This document shows positions 42,422 to 51,296 of a stretch of 64,000 nt of DNA, in pieces (the first letter of the stretch is position 1; every line of letters starts with the position of its first letter). The position numbers and the translations under genes are program-made. Source of the stretch: SB11 sp964584305 (GTDB lineage Bacteria; Bacteroidota; Bacteroidia; UBA8524); the NCBI GenBank assembly GCA_964584305.1, contig CAZOZL010000002.1:310001-374000 (forward strand). The letters run 5' to 3'. Under the pieces are notes generated by a model. It did no database searches. It saw only the letters and a list, made by a program, of their open reading frames with translations, and was not told the DNA's origin.

Positions 42422-44560
42422 TTATTTATTTTCTTGAAGTTTTGGTAGAGTTATCACAAACTCCGAGCCTTCACCTTTTATACTATTAACATCTATTTTA
42501 CCATTATGTTTTTCATATATAATGCTAAAAACTATTGACAAACCTAAACCTGTACCTTGCCCAACACCTTTTGTAGTGAAAAAAGGCTCAAATACTTTGT
42601 TTTTGGTCTCTTCGTCCATTCCTATACCATTGTCTTTTATACTAATTTGAATGGTCTCTTTTTGCTCTGTTGTAGTAATTATTAACTCCCCTTTAGGGTT
42701 CACCTCTTTATTTGCCTTTAGGGCATGGATGGCATTGCCTATTATATTCATAAACACCTGATTTAGCTTGCCCATATAGCAGTCAATTTCAGGCAACTCA
42801 CCATAGTTTGAAGTTACATTAATATTATCCAAATTATTACGCAATAGCATTAGCGTAGAGTCTAAACCTATATGTATATCCCCTCGTTTAAGGTCTTGCT
42901 CATCAACACGAGAAAAGTTGCGCAAGCCTTTCACAATTTCTGAAGTACGTTGCGCCCCGTCGTCTATTGTTTTCACTAATAATGATACTTCTTCTTTCAA
43001 AAATTCAAAATCAACTTCTTTTTTAAAGTTATCAATTGCTTTAAGTTTTTCGTCCAGCCCCTCACATTCACTAATTTCTTCATACATGTTAATAATACTC
43101 ATCATATCATTAATATCACGATCTAAAGGTTTAATATTTGAGGTAATAAAGTTTACAGGGTTATTAATTTCGTGTGCTATACCTGCGGTTAATTGTCCTA
43201 ACGATGACATTTTCTCAGCGTCAACCAGTTTTGTTTGTGCATTTTTAAGCGTTGTTAAAGCGTCGTTTAATTTTGCTGTACGCTCTGTAACTTTCTGCTC
43301 TAATACAATGTTTTGTTCTTTTACTATTCTTTCGTTTTCCTTAACGCCTTCTAAAATTTTTCTATGGCTTTCTTCGTTCTTCTTAGTTAGCAGGTTAATT
43401 TTATTTGCTAATGCAAACGATAGTAAAGCAACCTCAAGTGCAGAACCTATTAGCAACGCACTATTAGTATATAAATTATAGGGTAATACCCCAAAATCTT
43501 TCATTACATATATCACTATACCCACCATTAATACACTCCAAGCTATTAAGTAAAACTTGGCAATGGTGTACCCTTTACGGTATATATATGCAGCAACAAA
43601 TATTAAATAAAAGGGTACAATACTCTGTGTTATCAGTATTATTTGGTAGGTAGTGCTATGAATACCCATCAAACTCATAACTATATATATAATATACAAT
43701 GCTGAGAAAACGTGTAATCCTTTATGTAGTTTTGGGGCAACTCTTTTGGTGTGAAGAAATACCTTTAAAAACTCTATACCAGCTAAACTAACCAAGCAGG
43801 TAAAAATAAATATGCTGTGGTTTGCTAACCAAGTAGATTCGGGCCATAAATATTGAAAGGCATACCCTTGAAGACTGGCTTGCGTGAGCCCAACAAATAA
43901 AGTATGTAGTATATACCATAAATAACTTTTATCGCGGGTGCTTAACCACACAAATAAGTTATAGAAAAACATGACCAAAATAATGCCTGCGTATATACCA
44001 AAAAGAACCCGCTTGTTATTTTGCCTTTCTATAGTTAGTTGTTTCACCCCAATAGACATGGGCAATAATATCTGCTCGCCACTATGAACTTTTATATAAT
44101 ATGTTTTAACTTTATCAGGCGCAATATCCAAATCAAATATAAAAGACTCTTCTTTGTACTTTCGTTCATTAAAATCTAACTGTTCGCCACCATCAATTTT
44201 CTTAAACTTGCCATTATTATCTTCAAAATAAAAGGTAATCTCGTCTAACATTGGTGCTTCTATATTAAGCACCGATTCTTTATAGTCTTTTGGGTTGCTA
44301 ATTTTTATCTTCAACCAAAAGTATGAGTTTGACGTTGCTAAATTGGGGACAGCATTCCCATTAAGGGTAAAGTTTTTACTTTTTTTAACCTCCTCAAAGG
44401 TTAGTGTTCCTTCTACATCTTCAAGTAAGTATAGGTACTCCCCAATAATTGTAGGTTGTTCAGTAATCTGAAAAACGCTATCACTATTTTGAGCAGTTAC
44501 AAAAAATGAAGTAAATAAAAGACTAAGGAACCATAGACTGGTTAGTATCTTTTTTTGCAT
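42422..44560 (-). CDS. 7TMR-DISM sensor histidine kinase
   Basis: About 712 residues from the ATG at 44560 (MQKKILTSLWFLSLLFTSFF, signal peptide). An extracellular DISM sensor domain (about 30-175, GEYLYLLEDVEG; YFWLKIKISN), seven transmembrane helices (about 185-390), a coiled coil (ENERIVKEQNIVLEQKV), HisKA (GQLTAGIAHEINNPVNF) and HATPase_c (IGNAIHALKANKE, DNGIGMDEE, GQGTGLGLSIV) follow. It lies third in a minus-strand operon after the GNAT-like and ThiF-nitroreductase genes, overlapping the former by 38 nt. DISM domains bind small molecules, often carbohydrates or other ligands; the ligand here is unknown. Confidence 0.93.
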   Translation of the reverse strand: MQKKILTSLWFLSLLFTSFFVTAQNSDSVFQITEQPTIIGEYLYLLEDVEGTLTFEEVKKSKNFTLNGNAVPNLATSNSYFWLKIKISNPKDYKESVLNIEAPMLDEITFYFEDNNGKFKKIDGGEQLDFNERKYKEESFIFDLDIAPDKVKTYYIKVHSGEQILLPMSIGVKQLTIERQNNKRVLFGIYAGIILVMFFYNLFVWLSTRDKSYLWYILHTLFVGLTQASLQGYAFQYLWPESTWLANHSIFIFTCLVSLAGIEFLKVFLHTKRVAPKLHKGLHVFSALYIIYIVMSLMGIHSTTYQIILITQSIVPFYLIFVAAYIYRKGYTIAKFYLIAWSVLMVGIVIYVMKDFGVLPYNLYTNSALLIGSALEVALLSFALANKINLLTKKNEESHRKILEGVKENERIVKEQNIVLEQKVTERTAKLNDALTTLKNAQTKLVDAEKMSSLGQLTAGIAHEINNPVNFITSNIKPLDRDINDMMSIINMYEEISECEGLDEKLKAIDNFKKEVDFEFLKEEVSLLVKTIDDGAQRTSEIVKGLRNFSRVDEQDLKRGDIHIGLDSTLMLLRNNLDNINVTSNYGELPEIDCYMGKLNQVFMNIIGNAIHALKANKEVNPKGELIITTTEQKETIQISIKDNGIGMDEETKNKVFEPFFTTKGVGQGTGLGLSIVFSIIYEKHNGKIDVNSIKGEGSEFVITLPKLQENK

Positions 44561-45272
44561 GAAATGGCAAAGGGTTAATATTTTTAAGTTCAAGGTCAAA
44601 TTCTAATTCTAATGACCCTCGCGATGTTTCCTCAACCATAGTTTGGTGTAGGTTTTCTCTTAAAGAAAATACCTTCTCACGGTGGATAGCATCAGATATT
44701 GTTAGTTTATCAGGGTCGCGTATGATAATAGAGGTAGCAATAAGGTCTATTTTTGGGTAAAAAAATGTACCTCTATTACCTAAGCCCATTTCAATAACAA
44801 AGCCTTTCTCAACACTAATTTTAAGGGTGTGTTCTGCACAGAGGGCAAAGAGCGAGTTTAATTTAAGCTGTGAAGTAAGCACAATGCCGGCCCACATTAA
44901 GTATGTAGTACCAATGCCAAAGCCAGCCACTTCGCGTGAGTTCCAAAGCCCGCACAGTTCTGCTGCACCATTGGTAGCGTGTTTATCCATAAATTCATAC
45001 ACGTTATCTTCTACTTTACCTATGGCTACTTCCATAGGCAGGCGTATAGCACCATTTGCTATGTGTACTCTTACCCCGCCTGCGGGTGTGCCATCTTGAG
45101 TTTCTGCCATGCACACATATACATCAGGGTTTTCTGCCCATTCGGTATTTGCTGATGTTACTTTGGTAACGCCGTATGCGCTTAGTACATCAGAGTGTCC
45201 TTCAGCAAATTTTAAACTTGCTTCGGGTTCATCCATTGCCCTAAATGCTCTTATTTTAATCTTGTTACTCAA
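44523..45272 (-). CDS. GNAT-fold protein, autoinducer-synthase-like
   Basis: 249 residues. The central part (VYVCMAETQDGTPAGGVRVH, AELCGLWNSREVAGFG, ILTSQLKLNSLFALCAEHTL) has the look of a GNAT-type acyltransferase related to acyl-amino-acid and acyl-homoserine-lactone synthases; no exact family is recognised. There is no signal peptide. It follows the ThiF-nitroreductase gene by 4 bp and overlaps the sensor kinase start. This coupling suggests it helps make or modify a molecule that the kinase detects. The assignment is by resemblance only. Confidence 0.55.
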   Translation of the reverse strand: MSNKIKIRAFRAMDEPEASLKFAEGHSDVLSAYGVTKVTSANTEWAENPDVYVCMAETQDGTPAGGVRVHIANGAIRLPMEVAIGKVEDNVYEFMDKHATNGAAELCGLWNSREVAGFGIGTTYLMWAGIVLTSQLKLNSLFALCAEHTLKISVEKGFVIEMGLGNRGTFFYPKIDLIATSIIIRDPDKLTISDAIHREKVFSLRENLHQTMVEETSRGSLELEFDLELKNINPLPFHAKKDTNQSMVP

Positions 45273-45276
45273 TTAG

Positions 45277-47553
45277 TTAAATATAAAATAAAATATCGGA
45301 AAGTTTACGTCTAAGTGATTTTATTTCAGGCTCATTAGCCCTTGCTAATCGAAGCATAAATATATGACCTTTTTCGTCATACTTTGGCAAAATACTACCG
45401 TATTCTGCTTTTAGCACCTTTAAGTTTTCCATATCCTGTACTGAAAAACCTACACCTTTGCCTTCAGTAAGTCTTCTAAACAAAAACAATGGCACTGACA
45501 AAGGCTGGACAGCATAGCCTAATTTAGTAGCCATTAGCCACGCTCTTTGCACCGCTCTGCCGCCTTGTATATAGTTATCAATACTGACAGTGGGCATAGA
45601 AATTAATACCATTGCTGATGCTACTGCTGTTACGCCTTTGGTAAGTTTTTCAAAAGCTGCTCCTTTACCCCAGTTTTTTAAATGTTTAATGGCTCTATAA
45701 TCTTTAGCTATGCCAAAGCCTGCTGCTTCACCTGCGGTTACACCCACAGTAGCTATATCAATTCCGTCTCGTGTTCTTTCTGCTTCCTCTCTATTCCAGC
45801 GCATTTCACCCAAAAAAGTATCATGATGTCCTCTTTCGTTCATCATCCTCACTTTTTCAGCCCCTGCTATCATCTCGCCCAAGCTGCTTATTTTATCCCT
45901 ATCAGTAATAAAAGTAATATCAGCATTGGCTATCGGCAAAATCGAGCTTTCTATTTGCTCCTTATCGCCTTTGCCCATAGGCTCATAGTTTCCTTTAGTT
46001 CTATTGGTAAATCGTTTAGGCACATAATCAACCAAACTATCTTTTTTAGTGTCTGCCTTCTCAAAAACTAACTTCGCAATTAAAGCATTGGGTTTGCCCA
46101 ATGGGAAATATTGGGTGGTGGGTGTATAGCCCAGTTCGTTTGCTTTAAGTTCTGCATTTTCAATGGCAGCACCCAAACCCACATACGAGCCATAATTATT
46201 AAAATCTAATAGCGAAAAAGAGAAGTGAATATCATGGAAAAGAAATAGTGCATTATTGCTATAAACCCATTTCCAAGGCTGTATATTTCCTCCTGATGGG
46301 GCAAGTCCTGCTGCGGTTACAATAGCTTCTACTACTTGTTTTGGCAGTGCTTCTTTTCCTTTATTATCCGCCAACTCATTCAATTTATTTTTTAAATCGG
46401 TAATGGTTAGTTCGGGAGGGCTTTGCGGAATATCTATTGGCGTTTCTATTTTTTTATCAGCAACTAAATCTTCCAAATCAATATAATACCTTCCTGAGTC
46501 ATGGTACTGGTCTAATAAAATCCGTCGGCACACATCTGCCCCTACTGCACCCCCTAAAATAACCGATGAGGCTAATTGCGGCCAAGTATTAATACTCTCT
46601 TCAACTTCCAACATTGATGCTTTTAATCTTGGCGAAATTTTTTCAGCACCAATCATGGGCAGTATATACGGTATTTTTTCCTCATTGGTTAAGCCTTTTA
46701 TTTTGCTTGGGTCAACATCGCTTATCAAACCATGAAGCAGGGGTCTATCAGGTTCTAAATCAAACCGTTCTACATCAAGCATTCCCCTGTCGCTGGTGTC
46801 CATTACAACGGGTACTCTTAAATCACGTGCTTTGTAACGAGAAAGAATTTTTATATCCAAACCATCACACTCATCCACCAAAATATCTAATTTTCCGCCA
46901 TCCATAAAAAAACTATCAATATTTTCAGCCGTTAGTCCATCATTATAAAGTTTTAACTTTAAAAAAGGGTCTAATTCATATATCTCACGGGCAACTGCAA
47001 AAGTTTTTTTCAACCCCATATTATGCAATGGCGTTCTTATTCTATTTAAGTTGCTTAGTTCCAAATCATCATAATCTGCTAAGCGTAACTCGCCAAAACT
47101 ACGTTCCATAGCCAGTGTCATGGCAATAGATTGCCCCACCGATAACCCAACAACCCCTATTTTTTTTGTAGCTAAAATAGCCTGCTCTTCTTTTGTAATT
47201 TTATATTGATTTCTGTTTGTTCTTACTTCAACAAACTCATCCTCATCTAATAAATGTACTATTCTATTCGCCCAAGAATAATACACCCACACCCCGTATA
47301 GTGCAGGGTCTAATCCATTAAGATGCTTCACAGCAGCGTTACTCAACTCCTCTTTAGTAAACTTATAGGAGGGGTTTAAACTTTTTATCAACTCACATAA
47401 TTGTGAATGTATAGCATCATAAACAAAAATATTGGTATTTTTGGTAACTAATTCATTGAACGCTTTAAGGTCGTCCGCATTGGAAAGCCTATAAAAATGG
47501 GGCTTGTATGATGAATCTGTATTAACTATTGGTACGTATATATTTGCTGCCAT
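45277..47553 (-). CDS. ThiF/E1-like and nitroreductase fusion (Rv1355c family)
   Basis: 758 residues. A helical N-terminal region (1-125) is followed by an E1/ThiF-type nucleotide-binding domain (KIGVVGLSVGQSIAMTL, 131-147; ADYDDLELSNLNRIR, 159-173; VDECDGLDIKI), and then a nitroreductase-like flavin domain (VTAAGLAPSGGNIQPWKW, about 409-426; GYAVQPLSVPLF near the end). E1 domains adenylate carboxylates; nitroreductase domains oxidise or reduce with FMN. The fusion matches the Rv1355c-type family, whose function is not known to me. The order of genes here points to a biosynthetic enzyme in a signalling operon. Confidence 0.82.
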   Translation of the reverse strand: MAANIYVPIVNTDSSYKPHFYRLSNADDLKAFNELVTKNTNIFVYDAIHSQLCELIKSLNPSYKFTKEELSNAAVKHLNGLDPALYGVWVYYSWANRIVHLLDEDEFVEVRTNRNQYKITKEEQAILATKKIGVVGLSVGQSIAMTLAMERSFGELRLADYDDLELSNLNRIRTPLHNMGLKKTFAVAREIYELDPFLKLKLYNDGLTAENIDSFFMDGGKLDILVDECDGLDIKILSRYKARDLRVPVVMDTSDRGMLDVERFDLEPDRPLLHGLISDVDPSKIKGLTNEEKIPYILPMIGAEKISPRLKASMLEVEESINTWPQLASSVILGGAVGADVCRRILLDQYHDSGRYYIDLEDLVADKKIETPIDIPQSPPELTITDLKNKLNELADNKGKEALPKQVVEAIVTAAGLAPSGGNIQPWKWVYSNNALFLFHDIHFSFSLLDFNNYGSYVGLGAAIENAELKANELGYTPTTQYFPLGKPNALIAKLVFEKADTKKDSLVDYVPKRFTNRTKGNYEPMGKGDKEQIESSILPIANADITFITDRDKISSLGEMIAGAEKVRMMNERGHHDTFLGEMRWNREEAERTRDGIDIATVGVTAGEAAGFGIAKDYRAIKHLKNWGKGAAFEKLTKGVTAVASAMVLISMPTVSIDNYIQGGRAVQRAWLMATKLGYAVQPLSVPLFLFRRLTEGKGVGFSVQDMENLKVLKAEYGSILPKYDEKGHIFMLRLARANEPEIKSLRRKLSDILFYI

Positions 47554-47634
47554 TTATAGGTGCAATATAAAAATTTTTAAAGAATAATTTTAAATTACGA
47601 ATACTTTTATTGAAATTTACGCTCGAAAAACTAC

Positions 47635-48102
47635 ATGGAAAACGAAAAAATTAAAATACTATATGTGGATGACGAAGTAGGAAACTTAGTAGGTTTCAAG
47701 TCCACATTTCGCCAGCAGTACGATATCAAGACTGCTGTATCAGGAAAAGAAGGAATGGAGGTGTTAAATGATAATCCCGATATTCACATTATTATTACTG
47801 ACCAGCGGATGCCAGAAATGACTGGCGTTGAATTTTTATCAGCCATTAGGGAAAAACATAAAGAACCTATAAGAATACTGCTTACTGGTTATACAGATTT
47901 TTCTGCCTTAGTTGAAGCTATTAATAAAGGACAAATTTATCGTTACCTCCAAAAACCTTGGAACGAAGATGAGATAAAGGTAGTGGTAAACCAAGCCTAC
48001 GAAATTTTTGACCTTAGAAAGAAAAATAAAGAGTTAATGAAAAGTTTGGAGCGTGCTAATGAGCAGTTAGAATTTTTGCTACGTCAAAAACTTATCTCCT
48101 AA
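47635..48102 (+). CDS. Single-domain response regulator with coiled-coil tail
   Basis: 155 residues. A receiver domain (YVDDEVGNLVGF, phospho-Asp in IIITDQRMPEMTG, Lys in YLQKPWNED) is followed by about 30 helical residues (LRKKNKELMKSLERANEQLE) with no DNA-binding domain. It is divergent from the ThiF-nitroreductase/GNAT/kinase operon (81-bp shared spacer), so the 7TMR-DISM kinase is its likely partner. The receiver is a close relative of the one at 35168-36277. A terminator follows at 48157. Confidence 0.9.
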   Translation: MENEKIKILYVDDEVGNLVGFKSTFRQQYDIKTAVSGKEGMEVLNDNPDIHIIITDQRMPEMTGVEFLSAIREKHKEPIRILLTGYTDFSALVEAINKGQIYRYLQKPWNEDEIKVVVNQAYEIFDLRKKNKELMKSLERANEQLEFLLRQKLIS

Positions 48103-48156
48103 TCGTATTGTTTGCTGTAATTAACCACAGCTATTATACACATTTGTGATTAACTA

Positions 48157-48186
48157 AGCACATAGCCTTTGCGCTATGTGCTTTTT
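48157..48186 (+). terminator. Terminator after response regulator
   Basis: AGCACATAGC (48157-48166) and GCTATGTGCT (48173-48182), a perfect 10-bp stem, with a CTTTGC loop and a T-rich tail. It ends 30 bp before the OmpA lipoprotein ATG. Confidence 0.85.
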
Positions 48187-48215
48187 CTTTGTACCATACT
48201 ATTTTTTTTAGTTTT

Positions 48216-49184
48216 ATGAGAAAATTACTATTTGTAATAACTATTGCACTTTTTGCTGCTTGCGTGCCACTAAGAAAACACCAAGACCTTGAAAAAGCCT
48301 ATAATGACGCTGTTGAGAAAAATAAAAACTGCAACACACAACTTGCAGAAGCAACTACTGATAATGAAGGACTAAAAGAAACTAATTACTACCAAGAAAA
48401 GGCTTTGGGTAGATTAAAAATTGATAGTTCAGAAACTACAAACCGTTTAGAAAAAACCAGAGAAGACTTAAAACAGCTAAATGAAAGCTACGAAACTTTG
48501 CAAAAAAATCTTGAGAAAGAGAATATAAAAATGGATAGGGAGCTGCGTGTTTTAGAAGCCAAACTAAACCGCAAAGAAGTAGAGCTGAACAAAAAAGAGC
48601 AAGACCTTAATGACAAAGCAAAATCTATTGATGAGCTGCAAAGCAGTTTAAAACGAAAAGAAGCCCGTGTAAATGAGTTGCAAGCTATTTTAAACGCTAA
48701 AGACTCTGCCGTAAATGCCCTGAAAAGTAGTATTACAAAGGCATTATTATCATACAAAGATAAAGGGCTAACCGTTGAGGTAAGAAAAGGAAAGGTGTAT
48801 GTGAGTATGGACGAGAAACTATTGTTTCAGAGTGCCAGTATTGTTGTAGATAAAAAAGGAAAGGAAGCCTTATTACAATTTGCTAAAGCAATAAATAACG
48901 AGCCTGACGTAAATATTATGATAGAAGGACATACGGATAATGTACCTATGAAATCAGGACAAATAAAAAACAATTGGGATTTGAGTGTGCTGCGTGCCAC
49001 CGCAATAGTGCGCCTTTTAACCAAAGAAGGCAAGGTGGATCCGAAACGTATAATAGCATCAGGACGGGGTGAGTACCAGCCTGTTGCAGATAACGATACT
49101 AAAGCAAATAAAGCAAAAAACCGAAGAACGGAGATTGTACTTACTCCAAAATTAGACGAGTTATTCAAAATTTTGGGTAACTAA
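48216..49184 (+). CDS. OmpA-family lipoprotein with coiled coil
   Basis: 322 residues from the ATG at 48216 (MRKLLFVITIALFAACV; lipobox cysteine at residue 16). A long coiled coil (about 20-175, repeated KEVELNKKEQDLNDK-type heptads) is followed by a C-terminal OmpA peptidoglycan-binding domain with LFQSASIVVDKKG, IMIEGHTDNVPMKS, NNWDLSVLRATAIVRLL and NRRTEIVL. It should tether the outer membrane to the cell wall. An upstream TTG at 48189 is in frame but lacks signal features. Confidence 0.9.
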   Translation: MRKLLFVITIALFAACVPLRKHQDLEKAYNDAVEKNKNCNTQLAEATTDNEGLKETNYYQEKALGRLKIDSSETTNRLEKTREDLKQLNESYETLQKNLEKENIKMDRELRVLEAKLNRKEVELNKKEQDLNDKAKSIDELQSSLKRKEARVNELQAILNAKDSAVNALKSSITKALLSYKDKGLTVEVRKGKVYVSMDEKLLFQSASIVVDKKGKEALLQFAKAINNEPDVNIMIEGHTDNVPMKSGQIKNNWDLSVLRATAIVRLLTKEGKVDPKRIIASGRGEYQPVADNDTKANKAKNRRTEIVLTPKLDELFKILGN

Positions 49185-49507
49185 AATTTGGTGTACTGCC
49201 TGTTTCTTTATAACCTTACCCGATAAAGCGACTTCCTGTTGGGATATGGCAGAAATAAACAAATAGGCATGAATGCCCATTCTATACATAAAGTTTTTTG
49301 TTTAAGGTTATGAATTACGGTAGGTTTCAATCTGCTGCAAGAAAAAGCTTGTCCGTGCCGTTCAGGCTTCATAAAATCCGATAACCGCCATTTTGGCGCT
49401 AAAATAATTCCCAATTATCCAAAAACAAGCCAAGATGGCGTAATATTGTATTGGCACAAGCATTGATTTGAAAGGGTAGAACAAAAACAATTAAATAAAA
49501 TACAATT
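49185..49507. other. Intergenic region with inverted dispersed repeat
   Basis: 323 bp with no supportable ORF, before the Hsp20 gene. Most of it is an inverted family-1 repeat copy (49262-49368). Confidence 0.5.
49262..49368 (-). repeat. Dispersed repeat family 1, inverted copy
   Basis: Reads on the minus strand as GCAGCAGATTGAAACCTACC, ACTTTATGTATAGAATGGGC and ATTCATGCC, i.e. the same order of blocks as the copies at 33077 and 36550 but inverted. The head block GTGCCGTTCAGGC is present at 49354-49366 in plus orientation, so this copy's two halves may be mixed. Confidence 0.7.
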
Positions 49508-49957
49508 ATGAACTTAGTAAAATTTAAACCCAGCCGTAACCCATTTCAAGATTCGATGACTCCTTTCAGCTCATTTTTTGATTCCTTTTTTAATGAAACG
49601 AATGATGCTTTAAATAACGTTGAAACGGCTAATTTTTTTAAACCTACTGTTGATGTAAAAGAGACAGAAACTGCCTTTGAGTTGGACTTTTCTTTGGCAG
49701 GAATGGAGAAAGAAGACGTAAAAATTGAGTTGAAAGAGAACAGGCTTACCGTAAGCGGTGAGCACAAGGTAGAGAAAGAGGACAAAACTGCTAAATACCA
49801 CCGTATAGAAAACAAGTATGGAAGTTTTAGCCGTAGTTTTCTTTTGCCTGATAATGTAAAGAACGATGCTATTGAAGCTAATTTTAAAAATGGAGTACTA
49901 AATATTAGCATTCCAAAAACTGAATTGGCTCAACCCAAAGCAATAGCAATAAAATAA
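49508..49957 (+). CDS. Small heat-shock protein Hsp20
   Basis: 149 residues, an ATP-independent chaperone that binds unfolding proteins. The alpha-crystallin domain (about 45-140) has FELDFSLAGMEKEDVKIELK, NRLTVSGEHK, GSFSRSFLLPDNV and AFKNGVLNI-like ANFKNGVLNISIPK. The N terminus is short and flexible (FKPSRNPFQDSMTPF). A strong terminator follows at 49985. Confidence 0.95.
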   Translation: MNLVKFKPSRNPFQDSMTPFSSFFDSFFNETNDALNNVETANFFKPTVDVKETETAFELDFSLAGMEKEDVKIELKENRLTVSGEHKVEKEDKTAKYHRIENKYGSFSRSFLLPDNVKNDAIEANFKNGVLNISIPKTELAQPKAIAIK

Positions 49958-49984
49958 TAGTGAAGTAGTTTTTTCATAGTTTGT

Positions 49985-50021
49985 AAAAAAGCCTTTAAGC
50001 AATATGCTTAAAGGCTTTTTT
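49985..50021. terminator. Bidirectional terminator after Hsp20
   Basis: GCCTTTAAGCA at 49991-50001 and TGCTTAAAGGC at 50005-50015 (11-bp stem, 3-base loop), with six A before and seven T after. It can end transcription from both hsp20 (plus) and the NlpC/P60 gene (minus, stop at 50054). Confidence 0.9.
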
Positions 50022-50053
50022 TGTTATATGTTATCAAAATAGTGATTTGGCTA

Positions 50054-50821
50054 TTAAATCACCTTTTTTATCAAGCGTAGTTTGTGGGTATATTTTCCTG
50101 TATCCATATTAAAAATGCCTTGCTGGTCTATTTTATCAATACGCACCTTTCCGTGTGCGTGGATGATGCGGCGAGAGTCTAATAGTATTCCTACATGGGT
50201 AATTTGCCCGTCTTGGTTATCAAAAAAGGCTAAATCGCCTGCTAATGTTTCATCTAAAAACGATAGTGTTTCGCCCTTGGTAGCCTGCTGGTAAGCATCA
50301 CGTGGAAGTTGTATCCCGCTAAGTTTATAAATTACCTGTGCAAATCCTGAGCAATCTACCCCCCATACGGTGCGTCCACCCCACAAATACGGCGCATTAA
50401 GCCACTGCAAGCAATCACCAATTATCAAGTCTCTGTTAGGTTTGGCATCAGTAACATTTCTTACTGTACCTTCCAGTTTCCAGCCTCTGCCATCGTGCAA
50501 TACGTGTCCTTCATCGTTTTGATGAAGCAATGCACCCAAAGGCAAATAAAATTTTTCAGAATGGTCAATAATTTCCCCTCTCACGCTTCGTAAATACACT
50601 TTTTCTCCACTCACATCGGGGCTGGCTTCGCTATATTGGGTAATATTTAGCCAGCCTTGGTAGTTATCAAAATCGGCCATCACTTGCAGCCATTCTCCTT
50701 CTTCTTCAATCACTCTATATGTTTCGCCAAAAAGTAACTGGCTCACCATTTCGCTTTTGCTGGTAGGTGCTGCCCTAAGAGCAATACACGACAAATGACA
50801 GACACCTTGAGTATTATCCAT
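50054..50821 (-). CDS. NlpC/P60 cell-wall peptidase with SH3 domains
   Basis: 255 residues. The N-terminal half has SH3-like modules (CHLSCIALRAAPTSKSEMV; EGEWLQVMADFDNYQGWL), and the C-terminal half the NlpC/P60 papain-like fold with GVDCSGFAQVIY (catalytic Cys), ITHVGILLD (His) and RIIHAHGKVR. This matches the YkfC-type gamma-D-glutamyl-L-diamino-acid endopeptidases acting on murein peptides. No signal peptide is seen, so a role in peptide recycling in the cytosol is more likely than wall hydrolysis. Confidence 0.9.
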   Translation of the reverse strand: MDNTQGVCHLSCIALRAAPTSKSEMVSQLLFGETYRVIEEEGEWLQVMADFDNYQGWLNITQYSEASPDVSGEKVYLRSVRGEIIDHSEKFYLPLGALLHQNDEGHVLHDGRGWKLEGTVRNVTDAKPNRDLIIGDCLQWLNAPYLWGGRTVWGVDCSGFAQVIYKLSGIQLPRDAYQQATKGETLSFLDETLAGDLAFFDNQDGQITHVGILLDSRRIIHAHGKVRIDKIDQQGIFNMDTGKYTHKLRLIKKVI

Positions 50822-50877
50822 AATTATTGGGTTGGGGGTGATTGAATACGTAAATTTACGGTTTTAGTAGTAGTTTT

Positions 50878-51222
50878 TTATATGTGCAACCAATCTTTCT
50901 TTGCCAAAAGGCGTTCTTCCGTTTCTACATTATCGGGGTCGGGTATGCAACAATCTACTGGGCAAACTGCGGCACATTGTGGTTCTTCATGAAATCCCGT
51001 ACACTCTGTACATTTATCAGGCACTATATAATATACCTCTTCTGATACAGGCTGGTGCGAGGCATTCGCATCTAATTTACTTCCATTAAACTCAAACAGC
51101 CCTGTTACTGCTGTACCGTCTTTATATGCCCACTCAACACCAGCTTCGTATATAGCATTGTTTGGACACTCGGGTTCGCAAGCACCACAATTAATACACT
51201 CATCGGTAATTATTATAGCCAT
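50878..51222 (-). CDS. 4Fe-4S dicluster ferredoxin
   Basis: 114 residues with two cysteine clusters: CINCGACEPECP and CTECTGFHEEPQCAAVCP, each ending in the CP that ligates a [4Fe-4S] centre. The longer, irregular second cluster resembles YfhL-type ferredoxins. It is divergent from the LuxC-type reductase gene, whose start is 74 bp away, and could donate electrons to a partner reductase. Confidence 0.92.
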   Translation of the reverse strand: MAIIITDECINCGACEPECPNNAIYEAGVEWAYKDGTAVTGLFEFNGSKLDANASHQPVSEEVYYIVPDKCTECTGFHEEPQCAAVCPVDCCIPDPDNVETEERLLAKKDWLHI

Positions 51223-51234
51223 AACAAAATTGTA

Positions 51235-51242
51235 TATTTTTG
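51235..51242 (+). promoter_or_regulatory. TAnnTTTG -7 box before LuxC-type reductase
   Basis: TATTTTTG matches the Bacteroidota -7 consensus; a TTG is not at the canonical -33 distance, so this is a half-supported promoter. It lies about 55 bp before the ATG, which favours the ATG over the TTG start that overlaps the box. Confidence 0.35.
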
Positions 51243-51296
51243 CAAAAATACAATAGAGAGGGCTTATTACATAACCACACCCTTGATTTTACTTTG

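Noticed and set aside
42918..43481. 187-codon plus-strand ORF inside the 7TMR-DISM kinase
   Set aside because: Serine/isoleucine-rich shadow of a confirmed kinase gene with no family features.
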